This document shows, one piece after another, positions 35,218 through 43,998 of a stretch of DNA of 64,000 nucleotides. Origin of the DNA: Agromyces allii (GTDB taxonomy: Bacteria > Actinomycetota > Actinomycetes > Actinomycetales > Microbacteriaceae); NCBI RefSeq assembly GCF_009749385.1, contig NZ_WBIN01000002.1, positions 372,001 to 436,000 on the forward strand. Direction: 5' to 3'. How positions within the stretch are numbered: position 1 is the stretch's first letter; each line of letters starts with the position of its first letter. The translations under genes and the position numbers were made by a program. Under the pieces are notes generated by a model. It ran no database searches. It was not told the origin of the DNA and worked only from the letters and a program-made list of their open reading frames with translations.

Positions 35218-36474
35218 ATGGCTGCAGATGAGCGACGAGTCGATACCGCCGCCGGAATCGCGATCCCGGCGGTCACGACCGAGCCCCACGACTGGAGGCC
35301 GCGGAATCCCGCGGGCTTCTCCAACGCCGAGGTGCTGCGGCAGACCGGGCGCTACGAGTCGGCACGCACCGCCGCGATCGAGCACTGGTCTCCCCGCCTC
35401 TCGGCCATCGACATCGCCGACATCGAGGAGGCCGCACTCGCCCTGGCCGACTTCGACCGCTACGCGCTCATCAAGCTCGGTGCCGAGCACCCCGCGCTCG
35501 GCCCGATGTCGGCGATCCTGCTGCGCACCGAGAGCGCCTCGAGCAGCCAGATCGAACAGCTCACCGCGTCGGCACGGCAACTCGCCCTCGCCGAGATCGA
35601 CGAGGGCGACCGGGCGAACGCAGCGACCGTCATCGGCAACGTCCGCGCGATGGAGGCCGCGCTCGCCCTCTCGGAGCGGCTGGATGCGACCAGCATCCTC
35701 TCGATGCACCGCGAGCTGCTCAGTCGTCAGCCCGGATTCGAAGATCAGGCCGGACGCTTCCGCGACGAGCTCGTCTGGATCGGCGGCCGAGACAATGCCG
35801 GCCCACGAGGCGCCGACTACATCGCTCCGCAGCCCGGCCAGGTTCCCGGCGCGATCCTGGATCTCGTCGCCTTCGCCGGCCGCGTCGACCTGCCCGCGTT
35901 GCTCCAGATCGCCGTCGCCCACGCGCAGTTCGAGTCGATCCACCCGTTCGTCGACGGCAACGGCCGCACCGGCCGTGCCCTCGCGCAGGCGCTCCTGCGG
36001 GGCAAGGGCCTCTCGACGCACACGACCGTGCCGCTGTCCGCCGGACTCCTCACCGACGTCGTGCGCTACTTCGACGCGCTCCGCGCCTTCCGGGCCGGGG
36101 ATGCCGGCCCGATCGCGCACAGCTTCGCGGACGCCTCGCGGTTCGCCGCGACATCCGGCCGCACGCTCGTCGACGCGCTCTCGGAGCAGTTGGAGGAATC
36201 CCGCGAGAAGCTCGCGGGCGTCCGCTCGGTCTCCCGCGCCTGGACGCTGCTCCCCCGCCTGATCGCCCAGCCGATCGTGAACAGCCGATACCTGACGCAG
36301 CAGCTCGGGTACAACGACGTGACCGCGAAGCGGACGATCGAGACCCTCGTCGACCGCGGCATCCTCGTCGAGCGATCCGGACGCGCACGCAATCGGGTCT
36401 GGCAGCATAGCGGCATCCTCGATGCCCTCGACGAGTACGCCGCGGGCATCAGGCGATCGACCCGACACCGGTGA
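35218..36474 (+). CDS. Fic-family AMP transferase-like protein with winged helix
   Basis: Fic proteins transfer AMP or related groups to proteins. This 418-residue protein has the full active-site motif HPFVDGNGRTGR (242-253), so it is probably catalytically competent. An upstream inhibitory-helix-like motif SSSQIEQ (108-114) keeps the Glu (E113) that clamps the active site in class II Fic proteins. A C-terminal winged helix (NSRYLTQQLGYNDVTAKRTI, about 350-400) suggests DNA binding. The gene is preceded by a 34-bp AT-rich palindrome, pointing to autoregulation. No antitoxin partner gene is adjacent. Confidence 0.93.
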   Translation: MAADERRVDTAAGIAIPAVTTEPHDWRPRNPAGFSNAEVLRQTGRYESARTAAIEHWSPRLSAIDIADIEEAALALADFDRYALIKLGAEHPALGPMSAILLRTESASSSQIEQLTASARQLALAEIDEGDRANAATVIGNVRAMEAALALSERLDATSILSMHRELLSRQPGFEDQAGRFRDELVWIGGRDNAGPRGADYIAPQPGQVPGAILDLVAFAGRVDLPALLQIAVAHAQFESIHPFVDGNGRTGRALAQALLRGKGLSTHTTVPLSAGLLTDVVRYFDALRAFRAGDAGPIAHSFADASRFAATSGRTLVDALSEQLEESREKLAGVRSVSRAWTLLPRLIAQPIVNSRYLTQQLGYNDVTAKRTIETLVDRGILVERSGRARNRVWQHSGILDALDEYAAGIRRSTRHR

Positions 36475-36559
36475 TCGGCGCCGGAACCGCGCCTTCCGAC
36501 GCGCCCGGGCAACGGCCCACGATTCATCTCGACCGCCCGACACCCGTTAGCGTGGGGAG

Positions 36560-37708
36560 GTGCATTCGCCTGTCAACGCCGTCATCGACGGACACCTCGG
36601 CCGTCTCAGTCTCAATCGACCCGAGTCGGTCAATGCCATCGACCTCGAGATGATGCACGCCATGACCGAGGCGCTCGACGCCTGGGCCGACGATGCGACG
36701 GTCACCGCCGTGCTCCTCGACGGCATCGGCGACTACGGATTCTGCGCCGGCGGCGACTTCCGTGAGATCATGGCGCGCGCGGCCGAAGGCATGACGATCG
36801 GCGCCGTCTTCTTCCGCGACGAGTACCGCCTCATCGCGAAGCTCGCCGAGTACCCCAAGCCGATCGTGTCGATCATGCACGGCATGACGATGGGCGGCGG
36901 AATCTCCCTCGCCGGGCACGTCTCCACCCGCGTCGTGACCGACCGCGTGAAGCTCGGACAGCCCGAGACCGGCTACGGCTTCGCCCCCGACGGCGGCGCG
37001 ACGTGGCGGCTCGCGCGCACCCCCGGCGAGATCGGCACCTACCTGGCGCTGAACTCGGTCGATCTCCGCGCCGCCGACGCGATCGCCCTCGGCTTCGCCG
37101 ACGTGATGGTGCCCGCCGAGAACGTCGGCGACGTCGCCGAGGCACTGCTCGATGCGGATGACGCGGCCGCACCCGACGAGAAGGTCCGCCGGTTCGCGGT
37201 CGACCCCGGCCCGTCGTCGGTGCTCGACCACCGCGACTGGATCGACGCCTGCTACGCCGCGGAGAGCGTCGAGGCGATCCTCGAACGACTCTGGGCGTTC
37301 TCGAACGGCGACGAGGTCGCCGGGCTGCGCGCGGCCGACTCCGCCGACCCCGAGGCCGCGGCGAACGCGGCTGCAGCCGCCGACACGCTGCTGCGCCTCT
37401 CGCCGACGGCGCTCGTCGCGACCCTGCGCTCGGTGCGGGCCGCACGCGACGGGGAGACCCTCCGCGAGGCCCTCGAGCGAGAGCTGCGACTCGCCCGCTG
37501 GTTCACGACCCAGCCCGACCTCTTCACCGGCGTGCAGGCCCTCGTCGAGCAGAACACCGGTTCGCTGCACCAGGACTCCGTGCCCGACTGGATGCCCGCC
37601 GACCTCGGGGACGTCGACGTCACCGACATCGCGGCGGCCATGGACACCCAGCTGCGCCACAGCGTGTTCTCGCGCGGACTCGCCATTCCCGAGGAAGAAG
37701 AGGCCTGA
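36560..37708 (+). CDS. Enoyl-CoA hydratase/isomerase, 3-hydroxyisobutyryl-CoA hydrolase type
   Basis: A 382-residue crotonase-fold enzyme whose length and sequence (GFCAGGDFREIM, HGMTMGGGISLAGH, LGQPETGYGFAPDGGATWRL) fit the 3-hydroxyisobutyryl-CoA hydrolase branch of valine catabolism. The oxyanion-hole Gly-Gly is kept in MGGG and the catalytic Glu in PETGYG. The GTG at 36560 touches GGGGAGG, but a TTAGCG -10-like hexamer lies seven bases upstream, so the start may be leaderless. No other valine-degradation gene is in the window. Confidence 0.85.
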   Translation: MHSPVNAVIDGHLGRLSLNRPESVNAIDLEMMHAMTEALDAWADDATVTAVLLDGIGDYGFCAGGDFREIMARAAEGMTIGAVFFRDEYRLIAKLAEYPKPIVSIMHGMTMGGGISLAGHVSTRVVTDRVKLGQPETGYGFAPDGGATWRLARTPGEIGTYLALNSVDLRAADAIALGFADVMVPAENVGDVAEALLDADDAAAPDEKVRRFAVDPGPSSVLDHRDWIDACYAAESVEAILERLWAFSNGDEVAGLRAADSADPEAAANAAAAADTLLRLSPTALVATLRSVRAARDGETLREALERELRLARWFTTQPDLFTGVQALVEQNTGSLHQDSVPDWMPADLGDVDVTDIAAAMDTQLRHSVFSRGLAIPEEEEA

Positions 37709-37803
37709 CCCGAGAGGCGGCCGCACGACGGCAGGCGGCCGCACGCGGCATCCGCATGCCCGATGGCGCGGACTGCCCGACGGCCGGCCCGGTGGGCGTC
37801 GCC

Positions 37804-37998
37804 TCAGCGCCCCGCCGAACCGCCTCGCTCGCCGCGCTGCACGAGCGAGCGCAGCACGAAGAAGACGACGACGGCGACCAGCGCCACGATCACGGCCTTC
37901 ACCAGGAACCACACGACGCTGAACACGACATCGACGAGGACCCAGGCGATGACGACCGCGGCGATGACGCCGAGCACGGTCCAGACGGTGCGACTCAT
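37804..37998 (-). CDS. Small two-helix membrane protein
   Basis: A 64-residue hydrophobic protein with two predicted membrane helices (about 6-28 and 30-52) and a basic tail (RSLVQRGERGGSAGR). I recognise no named family. It resembles the short hydrophobic proteins common in actinobacterial genomes. It lies downstream of the PHB-depolymerase-like gene, beyond that gene's terminator. Confidence 0.7.
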   Translation of the reverse strand: MSRTVWTVLGVIAAVVIAWVLVDVVFSVVWFLVKAVIVALVAVVVFFVLRSLVQRGERGGSAGR

Positions 37999-38016
37999 GT
38001 CTCGAGGCTATCCGAA

Positions 38017-38050
38017 CGGCCGCACGCCGATCTGCGGCGGCGTGCGGCCG
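38017..38050 (-). terminator. Terminator of the esterase gene
   Basis: A perfect 13-bp stem (38017-38029 CGGCCGCACGCCG; 38038-38050 CGGCGTGCGGCCG) with an 8-base loop, 31 bases beyond the esterase stop. Confidence 0.85.
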
Positions 38051-38081
38051 GAGGGGGACGCCTTACCTGGATTCCTCGGGA

Positions 38082-39413
38082 TCAACCGCAGGCGGCGACC
38101 TTCGTGTACGTGCCCGGCGCGGTCGCCCGGAGTGTCGTGACCGTCGCGTCGCCCTGGCCGAGGTAGTCGAGGGTTCCGAGCGCGTAGTAGGGGTTGTACG
38201 GATTCACGCCGTACGACGTCGCGCGGCCGGCCGCCTTGTGCTCGGCGTTCGTCGCGGTGATGCACGACGGATCGGGCGTCGGGGTCGGCGTCGGGGTGGG
38301 GGTCGGCGTCGGGGTCGGCGTCGGGGTCGGAGTCGGCGTGCCCGTGCGGTCGACGCGACGGTTGTTGGCGAAGAAGAACGACGTCACGTAGGCCGGGTAG
38401 TCGACGCTGTTCGCGGAGATGTAGGTGCCGCCGGCACCTGCGCCGGCCGGCCAGTTGTGCCCGAGCCCGGTGTTCTGCACGATCGACACGCGTGGGCCCG
38501 CGGCATCCGAGTACAGCGTGCCTGAGCCGTTCGTGTTCGCGCCCGCGAGCCCGGCGAGGCTGAAGGTCGACGACGTTCCCGCACCGTAGAGCTCGGCCAT
38601 GATCTGCCCGTTCAGCGTGTTGTACCCGGTGGCGACCGTCGAGTCGTTGCTGCCGTAGACCACCGAGGCCACCTGGGTCGAGAACGCACTCGAGGTCGAT
38701 CCGGCGAACGTGCGGCAGGTCGAGACGCCCTGCGCCTTCGAGACGGCGACGCTGCCGATCTGGCCCGACGTGGTGCCCACGGTCGGCCCGGCGTTGATGC
38801 CGATGCCGGCGAACACGTCGGGTGCGAGGCATCCCATGACCATCGTCTCGCCGCCGCCCGAGGACAGACCGGACACGTAGACCTGGTTCCCGTCGATGCC
38901 GAGCCCGGTACGCGAACGGAGCGCGCTCGCGAGGTCGAGCAGGTTGTCGTCGTGCCGCGACGGTGCGGTGCGGGAGTGGTTCGAGTCGTAGTAGTCCCAG
39001 CAGCCGAGGACCACGCCGCCGTTCGGCGCGTCGGGCAGCGCGACGACCATGCCGTAGGCGTCGGCGGCGGCCGCCCAGTTGCCGGCCGTCTGGAGGTCGG
39101 ACGCCTTCTGCGCGCAGCCGTGGAGGCTCACCATGAGCGCACGACCGGCGGGCAGGGCGGCCGCGGTGGTCGGCGTGTAGAGCCGCACGCTCATGCCGGC
39201 GATCGTCTCGGTGGTCCAGGTGCCGGTCGTCGTCGACCCGCCGGTGCCTCCCCCGCCGCCTCCACCGGTGTTCGTGCAGCCCGGAAGGGTCTCGAAGCCG
39301 GGCGGGCAGGTGATCGCCTGCGCGGCGGGACTGAGGGCGAAGACGCCGCCCGTGATGAGAAGGGCGGCGGCGAGTGTCGCGGTGATCCGCGCTCGGATGG
39401 ACCTGTGGTGCAT
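38082..39413 (-). CDS. Secreted PHB depolymerase-family esterase
   Basis: An exported alpha/beta hydrolase of the polyhydroxybutyrate depolymerase/feruloyl esterase (LpqC-like) family. It has a signal peptide (about 1-33, ending SPAAQA), the oxyanion motif VSLHGCAQ, nucleophile S184 in GLSSGGG, a likely catalytic D257 (YGSND) and H319 (GLGHNWP). A (Thr-Pro)n linker of about 25 residues leads to a 60-residue C-terminal module ending VAACG, perhaps a substrate-binding domain. The ATG at 39413 was chosen over the ATG two codons upstream because GAAGGAG is six bases away instead of touching it. The polymer attacked is not determined. Confidence 0.88.
   Translation of the reverse strand: MHHRSIRARITATLAAALLITGGVFALSPAAQAITCPPGFETLPGCTNTGGGGGGGTGGSTTTGTWTTETIAGMSVRLYTPTTAAALPAGRALMVSLHGCAQKASDLQTAGNWAAAADAYGMVVALPDAPNGGVVLGCWDYYDSNHSRTAPSRHDDNLLDLASALRSRTGLGIDGNQVYVSGLSSGGGETMVMGCLAPDVFAGIGINAGPTVGTTSGQIGSVAVSKAQGVSTCRTFAGSTSSAFSTQVASVVYGSNDSTVATGYNTLNGQIMAELYGAGTSSTFSLAGLAGANTNGSGTLYSDAAGPRVSIVQNTGLGHNWPAGAGAGGTYISANSVDYPAYVTSFFFANNRRVDRTGTPTPTPTPTPTPTPTPTPTPTPDPSCITATNAEHKAAGRATSYGVNPYNPYYALGTLDYLGQGDATVTTLRATAPGTYTKVAACG
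38274..38340 (-). repeat. Tandem 6/12-bp repeats encoding the Thr-Pro linker
   Basis: GGCGTC and GGGGTC alternate about a dozen times, giving a coding microsatellite within the esterase gene. Copy number may vary among strains through slippage, changing linker length without frameshift. Confidence 0.8.
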
Positions 39414-39551
39414 CGGCATCTCCTTCGATGGCAGCGATGTGGCACGTCGTCGTGCTGGATCGCACGGTACCTGACGACTGATTCACCTGCCATGTTCAGT
39501 TCCGCACCCTGCGTGTGCGCGCATGCACACGCGTGGCCGCCGACGACCTCC

Positions 39552-42500
39552 TCAGGCCGACGGCAGCTCCACCGAGTCGCCGTAGACGATGCGGCGGCCG
39601 CGGAGGCGCTGGAGGAGCATGAAGGGCGGCAGTCCGATGGAGTCGCCCTCGTGCAACTCGTACTCGGCGAGGCGCACGCGAACGCGATCGCCGGGTGCGC
39701 GCTCGGGCACCGACACCGCGCCCGCCCACTCGACCGCCCCGAACCGCTCGGCGCGCAGGGCGCCCAGTCCGAGCCGCACATCGAGCTCGACGGGCTCGCC
39801 GATCCGTTCCCAGTCCAGGTCGGTCGGGGCATCCGCCCGCAGCCGCTCGACCCAGGCCTCGACTCGCCGCGACGCCCGGATCTCCGCAGCGAGGTTCGGC
39901 AGTTCGCGCGCGTGCTCCGGCACGCCGACGGGACCGGCGAGGGTGATGACGACGGCGAGTCCGTCGGGCGTGGCGACGAACGTCGCGTCACGTCGCGGCA
40001 GCGGTTGCACGAAGTCGGCCTTCACGACGGGCGACAGCTCGACGCCCGCGAGCGAGTGGGGCTGGTAACGGGCGAGGGCGAGCTGCACCATCGGCGTGTA
40101 CGCGTCTCCGGACTCGAGCGCGATGTCGCAGAACCACAGTCGCCGCTCGGCATCGAACTCGGGCTGATGGCCGACGACCGTGACCCGGTCGTCGACCTCG
40201 GCGAGCCGCACGGTGCCGACGGCGGTACGGCGCGGAAGGTGATGCGCGAACGGCCCATACGGCACCGGCTCGCCGGCGAACACCGGGTCGGCGCCCCACG
40301 AACTCGTGAACCGACGCCCCTCGGGCCCGGTCGAGGAGAACAACGGGAGGAACTCGGTGACGAGCCCGCTCGCGACATCCGTCTCGATCGCGGAGATCAA
40401 GTCGGGGTCGAGCGCACGACGGGCGACCGTCTGCAGTTCGGATTCGACGAGGAACCGGTCGAAGGCACCGCGGGCCCTGGCGGCACGCGGTCGAGGACCG
40501 GCCCGACGCAACTCCGCCGCCACCGACGCCACATGCGCCTGGAACCGGGCCGCCGGCGCCGCGTCGGGTTCGCCGCCGACGCCGCCCCGGCGTTCGAGCA
40601 CCTGCTCGGCCCAGGCATCGGCGAGGGCGCGCGATGCGACGTCGCCCAGCACACCGCGCTCGACGTCGATCGGCCAGGTGATCCACGGCTGCCGCGCGAG
40701 GACGACCCCGAGCAGCTCATCCGGTCCGCTCGAGAACCACGGCCGGCCGAGGTAGACGCGGAGGCCGCCGGCCGTCCGCACCCGCCGCACGCCGAACGTG
40801 CCGTCGACGTCGAGTCGTTCGGTGCGCCACTCCCAGTAGGGCATGAGATAGCGAACCTCAGGCGGCGCCGGGCGGGCGCTGGAGGGCACGTCGACGCGCA
40901 GCGTCGGCCCGGTCGAGGTGATGAGTTCTGGCTGGTCGGTGATCTGGGGCGGGAAGTATTCGCGGAACCGGGTCGTCGCGGTCGGCGTGTAGTCGACCCA
41001 GCGGTGCCGGGTGTCGCCGAACTCGTGGCGTGCGGCGTGGCGCGGTCCGAACGGCCCGGCGGCCGGGCCGTTCACCGGCCAGAGCTGCGCGTCGACCTCG
41101 CTCGGCTCCAGCAGGAAATCGGTCACGTGGGCCTGCTTGCCCTCCTCGCGCGGTGCGGGTTCGAGGATGTCGTCGACGGGGTCGTTCCATGCGGCCGTGA
41201 TGTCGAGACGCCCGGTGCTGGCGGCGTGGTTGTGCACGACACCCGGCAGGAGCGAGAACGTCGCGCCGAGATCGCGCGGCGTGCCGGCCGAGAGCCGGAT
41301 CTCGGGCGGTTCGAGCGGCATCTCGACGGCGTGCACGAGTGTGAGGTCGGCGAACGGGCTGATCATCCAGTGCAGGCCACGGCGAACGGTCTCGAGCTGG
41401 GCGGGCGTGGCCGGCGCCTGGTGCTCGTCGATCAGATGCCAGATCCGCATGAGCTCGATGTCGGGCAGGTCGAGGAAGGAGCTCAGCCGCACCGTCTGCA
41501 TGGTCGCCTTCGGAAGCGACACCGTGAGCGTGCGCGCCGCGGCGTCGAACGCGGGAAGGTCGGCGCCCTCGACGATGCGCAGGAGCACCGGCTGCCGGTC
41601 GAACCAGGTCGCCGCGGCATCCGAATCGCCCGGCCAGCGGAGCAACCGAGTCGCCGGCGCGCCGACCACCTCGCCGCCCGCGTCGCCGGCGTCGCCGGCA
41701 CCCCCGCCCGCCACGTCGCCCGGCAGGCTCGTGAAGGAGATGCCGCGCGCGACCGGGTCGGGCAGGTACGGGAGCGTCAGAGCGCGGTTCGCATGCACGA
41801 CGTACTGGCCGTCGGGCAGCACCTGCTCCTTCGTGCCGTCGAGCACGGTCGGCGGGCCGGAGGGGTTCACCGCTCGCGCGCCGGGCAGCGTGAGGTAGCT
41901 GCCCGCCTCGCGGCCCGCGATCGCGAACTGCGCGGCGACGGCCGCCGGGTCGCCGGCGAGCGCGGCGTCGAACCGTCCGTGCGTCTCGGCGAGCTGCACG
42001 CTGCCGATCGGCGCGGCGAGGTTTCGCTCGTTCTCGACCCGGTAGACGACGCCGAGGTCTCCGGATGTCTCGTGCCCGGGCAGGTCCCGCACGCGCGCGA
42101 GCGCGACGTAGTCGGCGACCGGCACGTCGAGGGTCGACCGGATCACCATCCGCATGAGCGATTCGCCCTCGGTGTACTCGGTCAGCGGCACGACCGCAGG
42201 CGAGGGCACCGGTTCCCAGCGCTGGTAGGTGCGCGGCAGGTCGCGTTCGTGCGCCTCGTCGAGCTGGTCGTCGGGAATCGACCCGCCCGACAGGTCGACG
42301 GCGCGGATGCGCACCCGGTACTGCCGTCCGAACCGCAGCCGCGGCAGCGAGCCGGGCAGCACCCGGAACCGTGCGGCGAGCGGGAACCCGGTGTCGGCGA
42401 CGTCGGGCGGGTTCTCCTCGGGGTCGACGGGGTGCGTCTCGTCGACGACCTTTCCCGGGCGCTTCACCGCGAGCGACCAGCCGTCCCACCCGGCGAGCGT

Positions 42501-43997
42501 CTCGTGGAGCCATTGGTCGGCGGTGGGGTCGGCCTCGTTGCTCGACGTGCTCGCCGCCTTCAGATAGCCCTCGTCGGGCTTCGGCTGCACGGGGAGCGGT
42601 TGCCGTGGCCCGGCTGGCGCGCCGGGCTCGACGAGTTCGTAGTCGCCCTCGCGCCGGTGCAGCGACCGACACTCGCGCGGGTCGGCGCTCTCGTCGCGGA
42701 TGTCGACGCGCCACCCCCGCGTCACGTCGGCGGCGTGCAGCACGGCGGATGCCCCGGCCGTGCGCTGCTGCTCGTGATCGGCGGATCGGTCGAACTGCTC
42801 GACCAGCGCGGCCGATCGTTCCTGGCGCACGACGATGAGGCCGGTGGAGCGCAGCGCGGGAAGCGACGAGGCGTCGTCGGTCATCGAGGGCGCCTGGTTG
42901 TTGCGGGCCGCACTGTCGTTCAGGTCGCGGTCGGTGCGCACCAGCCCATCGAGGAGGTTGGCGACCTTGAGCGCCGCGCCGTCGGGGTCGAGCTGGTCGA
43001 GCCCGAATCGGCGGGTTTCGTCGATGACGAGGCTGCCGTCGACGATGTCCGGGAGTTCGACGCGCGAGGACGGCGCCCACACCCGGTCGGAGTAGTGGGC
43101 GTTCGTGATGGGGCGGGCGTCGGCGCCAGCGACGAGTCCGTCGACGAGCGGGCCGCCGGCTCCGGCGGCCACGACCTGGATCGTCGTCTGCTCGAGGATG
43201 CCGCCGTCATCGGGAATCCAGAGGTCGACGGCGAGCCCGAGCCGCCTCAGCAGTTCGGGGAAGTCGGCGCATCGGGCGACGAAGCTGTGGAACTCGGGCG
43301 CGACGGGCTCCGGCGGCTTCGCGGTGGACGTCGCCTCGTCCCACGGGTCGTCGGTGCGGTCGTAGAACGCCCGGGCCGCGGCGAGCGCGACGGCCGGTCG
43401 TTGGGCCGGCGGCACGCTGTCGATGCGAAGGAATCTGCCCTGCTGGTCGGATCCCGCACGCAGGTCGGCGAGGTATCGCTTGATCTCCCGGCGATGGCCC
43501 TGCTCCCACCGCTCGAGGATGCTCCGCGGCGACTGGAGCTCGCGGATCTTGCCGGCCAGTGGGCCGCGGGTGATCGCCGGGAACGACGACGGGCTCGTGA
43601 CCGCGATCGTCGCGTACAGGTCGGTGACGGCGGCCGCGACCTCGGCGACGGGGTAGGAGTGCACGACGGCCTGCTCGAAGTGCTGGAACGGGGCTTCGCC
43701 GACGGCCGTGCGACCGAACAGTCGCTCCCAGAGGTCGGGGTCGGGCGGGACGGGATCGTCGAGCGGCATCCCGTCGACCTGGCCGATGCCCGCGACGTCG
43801 AAGACCCATCGCGCTTCGGCCACGGCCTTGGGCCAGTTGGCGAACGCCTCGAAGGCGGGCAGTTCGACGAGCACGCCCGTGCCGGGGGGCTCGTCGGTCG
43901 ACAGCTTCGGCGTGACGAAGACGGTCACCTTCAGTTGTCCGTTCTCGGGGAGCCTGCCGGCGGGGATGGCGGTGAAGACCGCACGCTCGGTGACCAT
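39552..43997 (-). CDS. Giant protein of unknown function (second of a coupled pair)
   Basis: A 1481-residue protein that I cannot assign. It has no signal peptide or membrane helix. The composition suggests many beta-sandwich modules: a segment near residue 565 (YRVRIRAVDLSGG) reads like a fibronectin-type strand, and segments near 650 (YRVENERNLAAPIG) and 1080 (GGLRVYLGRPWF) are well-formed strands. A Gly/Ala/Asp-rich hinge lies near 765. It begins one base after the stop of the upstream giant gene (TGA-C-ATG), so the two are translationally coupled and probably form one complex. Codon use matches the neighbours, and there is no sign of decay over 4.4 kb. Confidence 0.85.
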   Translation of the reverse strand: MVTERAVFTAIPAGRLPENGQLKVTVFVTPKLSTDEPPGTGVLVELPAFEAFANWPKAVAEARWVFDVAGIGQVDGMPLDDPVPPDPDLWERLFGRTAVGEAPFQHFEQAVVHSYPVAEVAAAVTDLYATIAVTSPSSFPAITRGPLAGKIRELQSPRSILERWEQGHRREIKRYLADLRAGSDQQGRFLRIDSVPPAQRPAVALAAARAFYDRTDDPWDEATSTAKPPEPVAPEFHSFVARCADFPELLRRLGLAVDLWIPDDGGILEQTTIQVVAAGAGGPLVDGLVAGADARPITNAHYSDRVWAPSSRVELPDIVDGSLVIDETRRFGLDQLDPDGAALKVANLLDGLVRTDRDLNDSAARNNQAPSMTDDASSLPALRSTGLIVVRQERSAALVEQFDRSADHEQQRTAGASAVLHAADVTRGWRVDIRDESADPRECRSLHRREGDYELVEPGAPAGPRQPLPVQPKPDEGYLKAASTSSNEADPTADQWLHETLAGWDGWSLAVKRPGKVVDETHPVDPEENPPDVADTGFPLAARFRVLPGSLPRLRFGRQYRVRIRAVDLSGGSIPDDQLDEAHERDLPRTYQRWEPVPSPAVVPLTEYTEGESLMRMVIRSTLDVPVADYVALARVRDLPGHETSGDLGVVYRVENERNLAAPIGSVQLAETHGRFDAALAGDPAAVAAQFAIAGREAGSYLTLPGARAVNPSGPPTVLDGTKEQVLPDGQYVVHANRALTLPYLPDPVARGISFTSLPGDVAGGGAGDAGDAGGEVVGAPATRLLRWPGDSDAAATWFDRQPVLLRIVEGADLPAFDAAARTLTVSLPKATMQTVRLSSFLDLPDIELMRIWHLIDEHQAPATPAQLETVRRGLHWMISPFADLTLVHAVEMPLEPPEIRLSAGTPRDLGATFSLLPGVVHNHAASTGRLDITAAWNDPVDDILEPAPREEGKQAHVTDFLLEPSEVDAQLWPVNGPAAGPFGPRHAARHEFGDTRHRWVDYTPTATTRFREYFPPQITDQPELITSTGPTLRVDVPSSARPAPPEVRYLMPYWEWRTERLDVDGTFGVRRVRTAGGLRVYLGRPWFSSGPDELLGVVLARQPWITWPIDVERGVLGDVASRALADAWAEQVLERRGGVGGEPDAAPAARFQAHVASVAAELRRAGPRPRAARARGAFDRFLVESELQTVARRALDPDLISAIETDVASGLVTEFLPLFSSTGPEGRRFTSSWGADPVFAGEPVPYGPFAHHLPRRTAVGTVRLAEVDDRVTVVGHQPEFDAERRLWFCDIALESGDAYTPMVQLALARYQPHSLAGVELSPVVKADFVQPLPRRDATFVATPDGLAVVITLAGPVGVPEHARELPNLAAEIRASRRVEAWVERLRADAPTDLDWERIGEPVELDVRLGLGALRAERFGAVEWAGAVSVPERAPGDRVRVRLAEYELHEGDSIGLPPFMLLQRLRGRRIVYGDSVELPSA

Positions 43998-43998
43998 G

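Noticed and set aside
38274..38340. Short regular repeats suggestive of a CRISPR or VNTR locus
   Set aside because: This is the coding Thr-Pro linker of the esterase. There are no unique spacers and no cas genes nearby.
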